Source: JASFJH01 sp050117725 (GTDB taxonomy: Bacteria; Pseudomonadota; Gammaproteobacteria; AKS1). From it: DNA of 7,763 nt. The notes beneath the pieces are model-generated. The model had not been told where the DNA came from and did no database searches. It saw only the letters and a list, made by a program, of their open reading frames with translations. The first letter of the stretch is position 1, and every line of letters starts with the position of its first letter. The position numbers and the translations under genes are program-made. Location: NCBI GenBank assembly GCA_050117725.1, contig JASFME010000105.1, positions 1 through 7,763 of the forward strand, read 5' to 3'. Positions 1 to 5,600 of this stretch are shown here, in pieces.

Positions 1-126
1 TGCAAGCGCTTCCCGGATACGCCCTTCACAATCGCTTTCTAGCGGTACCGAGAGAGGCAATTTTCTTCTGACCACAGTGTATGCCGTTTCGGAGTGGTCC
101 TGGAGGGTTGTCGTGGTTTTATCCAT
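1..126 (-). CDS. N-terminal fragment of an unidentified protein, possibly a degenerate HMA-type metal domain
   Basis: Only the first 42 codons are inside the window; the reading frame is still open at the left edge. I chose the ATG at 126 because a strong GGAGG lies 5 nt upstream. An in-frame ATG at 171 would add 15 residues but has only a weak purine tract before it. There is no signal peptide. Residues 23-42 run through KLPLSVP to DCEGRIREAL. This resembles the first strand and first helix of heavy-metal-associated (HMA) domains, where CxxC is followed by xGR(V/I)xxAL. Cys33 would be the second metal cysteine, while the first is replaced by Glu30. With a metal-handling island upstream, a copper P-type ATPase or metallochaperone with a degenerate N-terminal domain is possible. 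The fragment is too short to be sure, and the HMA reading is inference. Confidence 0.55.
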   Translation of the reverse strand, partial: MDKTTTTLQDHSETAYTVVRRKLPLSVPLESDCEGRIREALA

Positions 127-182
127 ATACACCTCCGTTTCAACCTTTGTGACGCTCAACGCCTTTGACATAATCCCGGTGA

Positions 183-216
183 TACTGCGGCTACCACTTA
201 TGCAGTAGCCGCAGTA
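183..216 (-). other. Perfect 12-bp intercistronic stem-loop
   Basis: The arms TACTGCGGCTAC (183-194) and GTAGCCGCAGTA (205-216) are exact reverse complements around a 10-nt loop (195-204). The structure begins 6 nt past the stop of the Met-rich Spy-like gene and ends about 57 nt before the next start. No run of T follows on the minus strand, so it is not a standard intrinsic terminator. An mRNA 3'-end stabiliser, a partial terminator or an attenuator between the two genes are the likeliest roles. Confidence 0.7.
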
Positions 217-222
217 CTGCTG

Positions 223-933
223 TTACCAGTTCATGCCATTACAGCCCCCCATCATGCCCATACCTGGACCCATACCGCCCATCATGCCCGGGCCCATCAT
301 GCCCGGGCCCATCATGCCCGGGCCCATCATGCCCGAGCCCATCATGCCCGAGCCCATCATGCCCGAGCCCATCATGCCCATACCACGGCCCATGCCACGG
401 CCCATGCCATAGCCGCCCATCATGCCTCTCATGTCATTGAGCCTTTCACGCTGCTCCTTGTTCAGCACGGCACGCCTTTTGTTGCCTGCCTCGACAGTCG
501 CTTCGATGACCTGGCGTTTCAGATCGAAAATCTTGCCATAGACCTTGCCAATGGCACTCGCGTTGCGGGTATCGGTATCATAAAGATCGGCCAGGCTGTC
601 CTGCTCATCCATGATCTGGCCCTTCAGTGCCCAGATCTTTTTGCGCAGTTCACGCTGGATGTCACGGATCTGCCCCCGCTGCTTGTCGTCCAGATCCATC
701 ATGGCCATACCGCCGTAGCCCATCATGCCCATGCCGCCACGCCCCATACCCATAGGCATATCATCGTCAGACATGTGTTCACGGTATCTCTCACCATACC
801 GTTCCTTCATCATCTTTTCCCTTTCCTCATCGCCCATCATCATGTGGCCACCCCGCATATCGGCAACCGATAAAACAGGGGCAGAAAGTAATACAATCGA
901 CAACAACATAAATGTATGTTTTTTGACATTCAT
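223..933 (-). CDS. Met-rich Spy/CpxP-like periplasmic metal-binding protein
   Basis: A 236-residue exported protein. Residues 1-24 form a signal peptide with likely cleavage after SVA24. The mature N-terminus has GGHMMM (28-33) and a Met/Gly stretch at 59-79. Residues 80-167 are predicted helical and charged, with two LTxxQ-like motifs, LDDKQ (81-85) and LNKEQ (157-161). These are typical of the Spy/CpxP/CnrX-like periplasmic family of metal- and envelope-stress proteins. The tail (170-236) is almost entirely Gly and Met, with GMMGS/GMMGP pentapeptides in tandem, one Cys (231) and no further fold. Met-rich periplasmic tails commonly bind Cu(I) or Ag(I), so metal buffering or chaperoning is inferred. 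AAGGAG lies 7 nt before the start. It probably has its own promoter at 969-1000. The length exceeds that of Spy (about 160 residues) because of the repetitive tail. Confidence 0.85.
   Translation of the reverse strand: MNVKKHTFMLLSIVLLSAPVLSVADMRGGHMMMGDEEREKMMKERYGERYREHMSDDDMPMGMGRGGMGMMGYGGMAMMDLDDKQRGQIRDIQRELRKKIWALKGQIMDEQDSLADLYDTDTRNASAIGKVYGKIFDLKRQVIEATVEAGNKRRAVLNKEQRERLNDMRGMMGGYGMGRGMGRGMGMMGSGMMGSGMMGSGMMGPGMMGPGMMGPGMMGGMGPGMGMMGGCNGMNW
274..378 (-). repeat. 15-bp in-frame tandem repeat encoding GMMGS/GMMGP/GMMGG
   Basis: Seven consecutive 15-bp units encode the pentapeptides GMMGS (three copies), GMMGP (three copies) and GMMGG (one copy). The first six are nearly identical at DNA level: three carry TCG and three carry CCG at the fifth codon. 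Fourteen of fifteen bases are otherwise invariant, including synonymous positions. This near-identity points to recent expansion by slippage or unequal recombination. Because 15 is a multiple of three, copy-number change keeps the frame. Confidence 0.92.
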
Positions 934-968
934 AGCTCTTCTCCTTTGGAGATTATCTTCTTGCTTAA

Positions 969-1000
969 TTTATATTTCCCACTTAACCGGGAAATGAAAA
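969..1000 (-). promoter_or_regulatory. Candidate promoter with a dyad filling a long spacer, upstream of the Spy-like gene
   Basis: On the minus strand there is TTTTCA (1000-995), a 20-bp spacer (994-975), then TATAAA (974-969). The dyad ATTTCCC-N8-GGGAAAT (974-995) occupies the whole spacer. The predicted transcript start near 962 would leave a leader of about 28 nt containing the AAGGAG ribosome site. A dyad centred in an elongated 19-20-bp spacer is the hallmark of MerR-family-activated promoters such as those of CueR or ZntR. The half-site differs from the usual CueR-type site, so the regulator is unknown. Confidence 0.42.
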
Positions 1001-1069
1001 AGAAATACTGTACTGCTAATACAGATCGTTATAGATAAGCGTTACTGCTTTAAAAGGCCTTCCTTAAAC

Positions 1070-1089
1070 TGTTGTTGTGTTCAACAACA
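1070..1089. repeat. Perfect 8-bp inverted repeat, 4-nt loop
   Basis: TGTTGTTG (1070-1077) and CAACAACA (1082-1089) are exact reverse complements separated by TGTT. The element lies between the His-rich gene (stop at 1139) and the Spy-like gene (start at 933). It could be a weak hairpin at the end of the upstream transcript or a protein-binding site. No T-run follows on the minus strand, so a classical terminator is not supported. A smaller TGCCT/AGGCA hairpin sits at 1102-1114. Confidence 0.45.
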
Positions 1090-1138
1090 CCAGCCATAGG
1101 CTGCCTCACAGGCAATCGCTACGCATGAGTAGAGTCAA

Positions 1139-1591
1139 TTAAATACGGAAACGTTGGGTGACGAGATACGTTCGTCGTCGAGAGGGGGGCGGCTGGATCG
1201 TGTGGTGGAGAGTCAGTACAGTTTCTGAAGCAACCAGTACTTGTCCGATGCCGACACCAGCAATGACTGCCGACTGCTTGTGATCAAATTTGAAGTTGTT
1301 GTTTTTTGGTAATGCATCAGAAAGCCAGTTGGGATTATCAGCATCATCATCGCAATGTTTGTGACTGACATCTGCCGCAGTCATGCTTACATGGGGATCA
1401 TGGCCTTCATCATTACCGTGGCGATCATGGCCAACCTGATAGGCATGGCCTGGAAGCGGAGCATCATGTTCATGGGGCAGACTGCCGGCAACCGACTCAC
1501 AGCAAGGCTGCAACACCAGCAACAACCAGGAGACCAGCCACACGGCCAGCACCCTGCCTGTCAGACGTCGCATTCTTGGCATTGCAGTCAT
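1139..1591 (-). CDS. His-rich membrane-anchored or exported protein, putative metal binding
   Basis: A 150-residue protein I cannot assign to a named family. A hydrophobic segment (about 13-28) follows an Arg-rich N-terminus and ends at Cys30-Cys31, so it is an uncleaved anchor or a signal peptide. Residues 38-80 hold nine His (40, 42, 49, 55, 58, 64, 67, 77, 79), many Asp and Cys80, a composition typical of zinc, copper or nickel sequestering loops. A second hydrophobic stretch (about 107-122) precedes a Pro/Arg-rich C-terminus, PPPSRRR (134-140). The layout resembles the small uncharacterised proteins often found beside copper efflux genes (CopL/DUF2946-like in style), but I see no diagnostic motif. 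The start at 1591 has AGGAG about 11 nt upstream; ATGs at 1582 and 1573 are alternatives. It is separated by 157 nt from the gene group before it and may be transcribed independently. Confidence 0.72.
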   Translation of the reverse strand: MTAMPRMRRLTGRVLAVWLVSWLLLVLQPCCESVAGSLPHEHDAPLPGHAYQVGHDRHGNDEGHDPHVSMTAADVSHKHCDDDADNPNWLSDALPKNNNFKFDHKQSAVIAGVGIGQVLVASETVLTLHHTIQPPPSRRRTYLVTQRFRI

Positions 1592-1723
1592 ATGCCCGCT
1601 TTGCTCCTGGAAAACGCAATCGCTTTCATTACATCCTACTCCATACCCGCACCTGGCGCATCACTCGGATATACTTCTTACCAGCTGTCACAGGCCCCAA
1701 CCCTGAATCGTTCACAGCGCTTT

Positions 1724-1742
1724 AAAAAAAGGCACACTTTTT
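1724..1742 (-). terminator. Weak intrinsic-terminator-like hairpin after the 43-residue membrane protein gene
   Basis: On the minus strand, AAAAAG (1742-1737), a 5-nt loop and CTTTTT (1731-1726) pair, and the T-run continues to 1724. It starts 6 nt after the stop codon at 1749, the right place to end the oxidase/cytochrome transcript. The stem is nearly all A-T, so efficiency is doubtful. Confidence 0.33.
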
Positions 1743-1748
1743 CAAGTT

Positions 1749-1880
1749 CTATTTATCGGGACCACCCAGGCTTTTCACCAGCCAGACAATACCCGCGATG
1801 ATCGCAATCCAGATCAACAGGCCGAAACCCCAGTGACCCAAGCCAAAGCCAAACGTCATCCAGCCTCCGTCGTGCATCAT
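1749..1880 (-). CDS. 43-residue single-helix membrane protein
   Basis: A short gene whose ATG overlaps the last base of the cytochrome c stop codon (TAATG), with AAGGAG 7 nt upstream inside the cytochrome gene. Both features argue for real, coupled translation. The protein begins MMHDGGW, continues with a Gly/Phe/Trp-rich stretch (8-20) and has one transmembrane helix (about 20-36, LLIWIAIIAGIVWLV), ending KSLGGPDK. The composition resembles the N-terminal half of the small SHOCT-type proteins with a GW-rich start that accompany copper-resistance clusters, but the SHOCT domain itself is absent. His3, His16 and Met residues are the only possible metal ligands. A role as a small subunit or stabiliser of the oxidase/cytochrome system is inference. 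A second ATG immediately follows the first, so the start could be one codon later. Confidence 0.78.
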   Translation of the reverse strand: MMHDGGWMTFGFGLGHWGFGLLIWIAIIAGIVWLVKSLGGPDK

Positions 1881-2377
1881 TATTTCTCCTTCTGCATGGC
1901 AGTGCGGCTGCGTGCATCATTGCGTGCCCAGGCCTGGTAGAGATCATCCGGCCATTTCGCCTGAAACCAGGCAATCACGTCCTCGACATCCTGCTCGGAT
2001 AACTGATCTTTCCAGCCAGGCATGCTGCCGCCGATCGCCTGCGTCCCCTCGCGGATCGTATGCTTGAGCGCGGCCATCGGGTGGTGCCACGCATGCGCCG
2101 TGCCGTTCAGGGCCGGCGGCGGGTACTTGCCGTCCGGTCCCGGCTTGTGCCAGTTCGGCGCGCCTTCGGCCTGCGTTCCATGACACTCGGCGCAGCTCTG
2201 CTGATAAATTTTGCCGCCACGTGCAATCTGTGCCATGTCCTGCTTGCGTTCATAGACAATGTCAGCCTTCGCCAGTTCGGGTACCGGCTTGTTGCTCGCT
2301 GTCGGTTCTGGCGACTCATTACATGCCTGCAGTAACAGGCTTGCTGCAGTAATAACCAATACCACAGTGTATTTCAT
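1880..2377 (-). CDS. Lipoprotein c-type cytochrome, single haem
   Basis: A 165-residue class I cytochrome c. The signal peptide ends in the lipobox LLQAC, so Cys19 is predicted to be lipidated. The haem motif CAECH lies at 62-66, and SMPGW (118-122) supplies Met119 as the likely sixth ligand. A flexible linker (20-48) separates the lipid anchor from the haem domain (about 50-150), and the tail is charged. I start the gene at 2377 rather than at an upstream in-frame ATG at 2548. AAGGAG lies 7 nt before 2377, a proper lipobox begins there, and the longer form would run into the 3' end of the oxidase gene. The gene follows the multicopper oxidase after 76 nt and overlaps the next small gene by one base. 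It presumably shuttles electrons at the membrane surface; the link to copper oxidation is inferred from context. Confidence 0.92.
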   Translation of the reverse strand: MKYTVVLVITAASLLLQACNESPEPTASNKPVPELAKADIVYERKQDMAQIARGGKIYQQSCAECHGTQAEGAPNWHKPGPDGKYPPPALNGTAHAWHHPMAALKHTIREGTQAIGGSMPGWKDQLSEQDVEDVIAWFQAKWPDDLYQAWARNDARSRTAMQKEK

Positions 2378-2416
2378 ATCAATTCTCCTTCCGGCCACGG
2401 CCACGCCAGACCAGGA

Positions 2417-2446
2417 ACACGGCCCGGTTCCATACCCGGGCCGTGT
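2417..2446 (-). other. Perfect 11-bp GC-rich stem-loop between oxidase and cytochrome genes
   Basis: ACACGGCCCGG (2417-2427) and CCGGGCCGTGT (2436-2446) pair exactly around an 8-nt loop. It sits 7 nt past the oxidase stop and 39 nt before the cytochrome start. No T-run follows in the direction of transcription. An intercistronic mRNA-stability or differential-expression element is more likely than a full terminator, since the next gene keeps the same orientation and theme. Confidence 0.72.
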
Positions 2447-2453
2447 GTTTGCG

Positions 2454-3794
2454 TTATACCAACTTGATACCATCCCGGCGCAGTTCTTCAACGCTGGCCG
2501 TTTCCGCCACCGTTCCCCTGGGTGGCTCGTACCAGCCCGGGTCCGCATAACTGGCGAGCTTGTCGCGCACCTTGAACACGGTGAACATGCCGCCCACCGT
2601 GGTCATGCTGTAGTGCAGTTTGGACGCTGCCATGGGCACAGAATTGCCCGGCACTGGCATTTGCATGTACGCCATCTCACCCATGCCGGTTTCGCCCATG
2701 TTCATGTAGGCCGGCAACAGGGACTGTACCTGACGTTCGACACTGCCCAGATCCGCCCCGATCAGGTTGGGAAACTCATGACCCATCTGGTTCATGATGT
2801 GATGGGTCATGTGACAATGCATGGCCCAGTCCCCCGGAGCATCGGCGATGAACTCACAGTCACGGGTCTGACCCACAGCCACCAACGCCGTGATCTCCGG
2901 CCATTGTGCGGATACCGGGATCTTCTCACCATCAGTAGCCGTGATTTTGAACTTGTAGCCGTGCAGATGGATGGGGTGGTGATCCATGGCAGACAGGTTG
3001 CCGATACGGATCCGCACCCTGTCACCGGTCTTCGCCACGAGTGGCTCGATGGCCGGGAACACATGACCGTTCATGGTGAGGACGTTGAAGTCCGTCATCT
3101 CATTCGGATTGGGGCGCGAGGTGCCGGCATCAATCCGGTATTCGTTGAGCTGAATACTGAAATCCCGGTCCACGATATCTTCATCACGCGGGTTGCGTGG
3201 GTGGATGATGAACTGCCCGGTCAACCCCATGCCCTCCTGGGTCATGGTGTCGTAATGCGAGTGGTACATGAATGTACCCGACTGGCGGATGGTCCACTCG
3301 TACTTGAAGGTCTCTCCCGGCGGGATCGGTCGCTGGGTCAGTCCGCTGACACCGTCCATACCATTGGGCAAAAACAGGCCATGCCAGTGTACGCTGGTTG
3401 GCGCCTGTAACTTGTTGGTGACATAGATGCGGATACGATCACCCTCGACCGCCTCGATGGTGGTGCTGTTCAGGTTACCGTTGTAGCCCCACACCGTGGC
3501 CTTCAGGCCCGGCATGAATTCATGCTCGAACTCCTCTGCCACCAGGTGGAAGACCTTCACGCCATCGACAATCTTGAACGGCAGTTTGCGGCCGCTCGGC
3601 ACGACCACCGGTCGGTAGTCCACACCCGGTTTACCGGGCGCCTTCGGTTCAACGTCCACGGGACCGCCACTGTAGGTCGGCCACCACCGTTTGCTGCCAT
3701 CCACTGTGGATGCCTGGACCGGGCGCGTCACCAGCGCGGCGCCGCCCGCAACCGCAGCACCGGCCGTCAGAAATTTACGTCGTGACAATTTCAT
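2454..3794 (-). CDS. Tat-exported multicopper oxidase, two-domain type
   Basis: A 446-residue blue copper oxidase, expected to oxidise Cu(I) or another reductant with O2 in the periplasm. The N-terminus carries a twin-arginine signal, SRRKFL (4-9), with cleavage near QAS (about 28-29). All four copper motifs are present: HWHG (136-139), HSH (178-180), HPIHLHG (273-279) and HCHMTHH (326-332). Type-1 ligands would be His276 or nearby, Cys327, His332 and axial Met337. The first domain has HSH where a type-1 site would need Cys, so type-1 copper is only in the second domain. Only 92 residues separate the second and third motifs, against roughly 300 in CueO, implying two cupredoxin domains rather than three. 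A C-terminal extension (about 345-446) includes a Met-rich stretch (364-388). Its start lies 2 nt after the TolC-like stop, with GGAGG inside that gene's end. Confidence 0.93.
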   Translation of the reverse strand: MKLSRRKFLTAGAAVAGGAALVTRPVQASTVDGSKRWWPTYSGGPVDVEPKAPGKPGVDYRPVVVPSGRKLPFKIVDGVKVFHLVAEEFEHEFMPGLKATVWGYNGNLNSTTIEAVEGDRIRIYVTNKLQAPTSVHWHGLFLPNGMDGVSGLTQRPIPPGETFKYEWTIRQSGTFMYHSHYDTMTQEGMGLTGQFIIHPRNPRDEDIVDRDFSIQLNEYRIDAGTSRPNPNEMTDFNVLTMNGHVFPAIEPLVAKTGDRVRIRIGNLSAMDHHPIHLHGYKFKITATDGEKIPVSAQWPEITALVAVGQTRDCEFIADAPGDWAMHCHMTHHIMNQMGHEFPNLIGADLGSVERQVQSLLPAYMNMGETGMGEMAYMQMPVPGNSVPMAASKLHYSMTTVGGMFTVFKVRDKLASYADPGWYEPPRGTVAETASVEELRRDGIKLV

Positions 3795-3796
3795 GA

Positions 3797-5212
3797 TTAA
3801 TGTCCTCCTTCAGAATCACCACCACCGGCTGCAGGCATAGCCTTAGCCATCGGGGCGGCGCTGGCCATACGGCCATTTACGATTAGTTCAACACGGCCAC
3901 GCGCCAGCCAGTATTCACGCAGGGCATCGATATAACGCTGCCCGGTGAGTAACTGCTGTTCCTGGGCCATCAACAACCGGAATACACCGATCTGCATGGC
4001 GTTGTATTCCAGCATCAAGCCTTCAATGATGCGTTCCCGCAGGGGGAGCATGACCTCGCGCAGATGGCGTTCCTTCATACGCGCCATCTCCAGTCCACGG
4101 GCTGCACCCCGCGCGGCGGAGCGGATCCTGATGGCAAGGTCCTTGTAGTTGGCACGCACCTGCTCCAACTGGGCACGGGCTCTGGCGCGCTTGGCCTGGC
4201 CAAAGTCGAAGATCGGGATGGGAAACGAGATACTGGGGCCGTCTTCCCAGTCGCCATCCTCGCTGCGTTCCCAACGAAAACCGATTTCAAGATCGGGGAT
4301 CACCGAGGTGACATTGACGATGCCGGCGCGCTTGGCCAGTGCTTCCATCTGCAGGCGCATCATCTCCAGTTCAAGATTACTTTCGATGGCCTGTTTTTCG
4401 ATGGTGGTGACATCAATCTCCCTGTCCGGGATCTCCGGCAACCGGGTATTCATGGACCAGCGGGTTGCTGTCCCCCACACTCCCATCATGGCGTTAAGAC
4501 GCTCGCGGCTATCCATGAAGGCGGCTTCGACCGCGGCCAGGGCAAGCCGTGATTCCTGGTGCAGCGCTTTACGCTGATACAGGGCCAGCTCAGTAATGTT
4601 ACCCGCCTTGCGCAGGCGTTCAGCCACTTCCACTCCGGTACCGGTAGCTTCCACCACCTGTTGTAACATTTCGACGAACTGCTTGTTGGCCTGGGCCTGG
4701 TAGAAAGCAGTGCGTACCTCACCTGCCAGGGCCATCACCTCGTTTGTCACGCGAAGCTTCGCTGCCTCGAAATCCCGCTCGGCAGCCGCCTTGCGCAAGG
4801 GCAAGGTAAACACGCCGAGGAAATCCCAGGTGATATCGAAATCATAGGACTTGCCGCTTTCACCACGGGGGTACAGTACCGCACCTTCGAAGACCGGATT
4901 GCGTAACAGGCCGGCCTGTACCAGGTCCGCCTGGGCCACACCAAGTTCTTCATAGGTAGCCTGCAGTCCCGGATTATTCAACAGCGCGATCTGGACTGCC
5001 ACATCGGCAGTCACCTCGCTTTGCAGCATGGCTCGAATTTTCTGCACGACCTCCTGATCCTCGGGACCACCTTTGCGCCAGTGGATATTCTTGTCCACGC
5101 GCGTGTTGATCTGTTGACTGACTTCTTCAAAGCCCGGTTTGGGTTTGATCGAAGCACACGCCGCCAGGCTCGTTGCCAGCATGAGGACGATCAATAATTT
5201 AAAGTTGTTCAT
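3797..5212 (-). CDS. TolC/CusC-family outer-membrane efflux lipoprotein
   Basis: A 471-residue outer-membrane factor of the TolC superfamily, which forms trimeric channels for tripartite efflux or type I secretion. The lipobox LAAC ends at Cys19, as in the CusC/OprM branch. Two outer-membrane efflux repeats are recognisable. The first starts at NPGLQATYEELGVAQADL (80-97) with the RNP turn at 104-106. The second is marked by FPIPIFDFGQAKRARAR (330-346) and a long coiled-coil helix (about 347-430). The length is normal for the family. The C-terminus (448-471) is a loose Met/Ala/Gly tail ending in His. GGAGGA is 7 nt before the start, the preceding lipoprotein gene ends 13 nt upstream and the oxidase starts 2 nt downstream, so all three are almost certainly one transcript. 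No inner-membrane pump or adaptor is encoded in the window. The metal substrate is inferred from the neighbours. Confidence 0.93.
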   Translation of the reverse strand: MNNFKLLIVLMLATSLAACASIKPKPGFEEVSQQINTRVDKNIHWRKGGPEDQEVVQKIRAMLQSEVTADVAVQIALLNNPGLQATYEELGVAQADLVQAGLLRNPVFEGAVLYPRGESGKSYDFDITWDFLGVFTLPLRKAAAERDFEAAKLRVTNEVMALAGEVRTAFYQAQANKQFVEMLQQVVEATGTGVEVAERLRKAGNITELALYQRKALHQESRLALAAVEAAFMDSRERLNAMMGVWGTATRWSMNTRLPEIPDREIDVTTIEKQAIESNLELEMMRLQMEALAKRAGIVNVTSVIPDLEIGFRWERSEDGDWEDGPSISFPIPIFDFGQAKRARARAQLEQVRANYKDLAIRIRSAARGAARGLEMARMKERHLREVMLPLRERIIEGLMLEYNAMQIGVFRLLMAQEQQLLTGQRYIDALREYWLARGRVELIVNGRMASAAPMAKAMPAAGGGDSEGGH

Positions 5213-5225
5213 TACGCGTCCTCCA

Positions 5226-5489
5226 TCAATGCATCATGTGTCCCGCATGGGGATCGTCAGGCTTCTCGGGACGTTCAACCGTCTCGACATTCAATGTATC
5301 CGGCATGGGTGGGCGCGGTGCCGCTATGGCATCCGGGTTCGCCGGGTTGTTGAGCGTGGGCGGCTCGATTGTGACCGGGGTTGTACAACCTCCCAGCATT
5401 GCCAATGGCGCGCCAAGCAGTACAGCGAAGCATAGCCGCCTGCATTGGCCGCCACGCCAGAACGTGGAAGCGTATTTTTTATTAAGCAT
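5226..5489 (-). CDS. Small lipoprotein with His/Met C-terminal tail
   Basis: An 87-residue predicted lipoprotein of no family I recognise. A hydrophobic signal (about 19-34) ends at the lipobox LGGC with Cys35. The mature part is short, Pro/Asn-rich and probably disordered, and ends PHAGHMMH, a cluster of three His and two Met suited to Cu(I) or Cu(II) binding. I start at 5489 rather than the in-frame ATG at 5549 because AGGAG lies 7 nt before 5489 and the lipobox signal is then of reasonable length. The 20 extra residues of the long form look like leader sequence. The gene ends 13 nt before the TolC-like start and probably opens that operon. It may pass metal to, or sit beside, the outer-membrane channel; this is inference from position and tail. 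Confidence 0.75.
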   Translation of the reverse strand: MLNKKYASTFWRGGQCRRLCFAVLLGAPLAMLGGCTTPVTIEPPTLNNPANPDAIAAPRPPMPDTLNVETVERPEKPDDPHAGHMMH

Positions 5490-5517
5490 TACAGTACTCC
5501 TGAAACATTCACTCAGC

Positions 5518-5530
5518 CGTGTGCTACACG
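5518..5530 (-). other. Small leader hairpin before the lipoprotein gene
   Basis: CGTGT (5518-5522) and ACACG (5526-5530) form a 5-bp stem with a 3-nt loop. It lies in the predicted 5' leader, 28 nt before the start codon. It is short and could be chance. Confidence 0.25.
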
Positions 5531-5557
5531 ACTGTAAATGATTGAACATCAGATCCC

Positions 5558-5586
5558 GTTATTCAGTTCACGGCATCAGTTGACAA
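5558..5586 (-). promoter_or_regulatory. Candidate sigma-70 promoter of the lipoprotein-TolC-oxidase operon
   Basis: On the minus strand TTGTCA (5586-5581; 5 of 6 to consensus), a 17-bp spacer and AATAAC (5563-5558; 4 of 6). Transcription would start near 5551, giving a leader of about 60 nt to the ATG at 5489. It sits in the 111-nt gap after the Cys-rich gene, so the operon may have its own start in addition to read-through. Confidence 0.42.
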
Positions 5587-5600
5587 AGATGTTCTGTTGT

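Noticed and set aside
274..378. Tandem repeat as a CRISPR array or rho-independent element
   Set aside because: Units are contiguous 15-mers without spacers and stay in frame inside a coding region.
2378..2548. In-frame N-terminal extension of the cytochrome c to 2548
   Set aside because: It overlaps the oxidase 3' end and crosses the stem-loop. The start at 2377 has a ribosome site and an immediate lipoprotein signal peptide.
2259..3410. Long plus-strand open frame of 383 codons antisense to the oxidase gene
   Set aside because: It lies opposite a multicopper oxidase with all copper motifs intact. Its translation has no recognisable domain, and such shadow frames are common in GC-rich DNA.
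4064..4552. Plus-strand open frames opposite the TolC-like gene
   Set aside because: They have no domain or plausible ribosome site and sit antisense to a full-length conserved gene.
5490..5549. In-frame 20-residue extension of the small lipoprotein
   Set aside because: It would bury the signal sequence far from the N-terminus, and a good AGGAG precedes the internal ATG at 5489.
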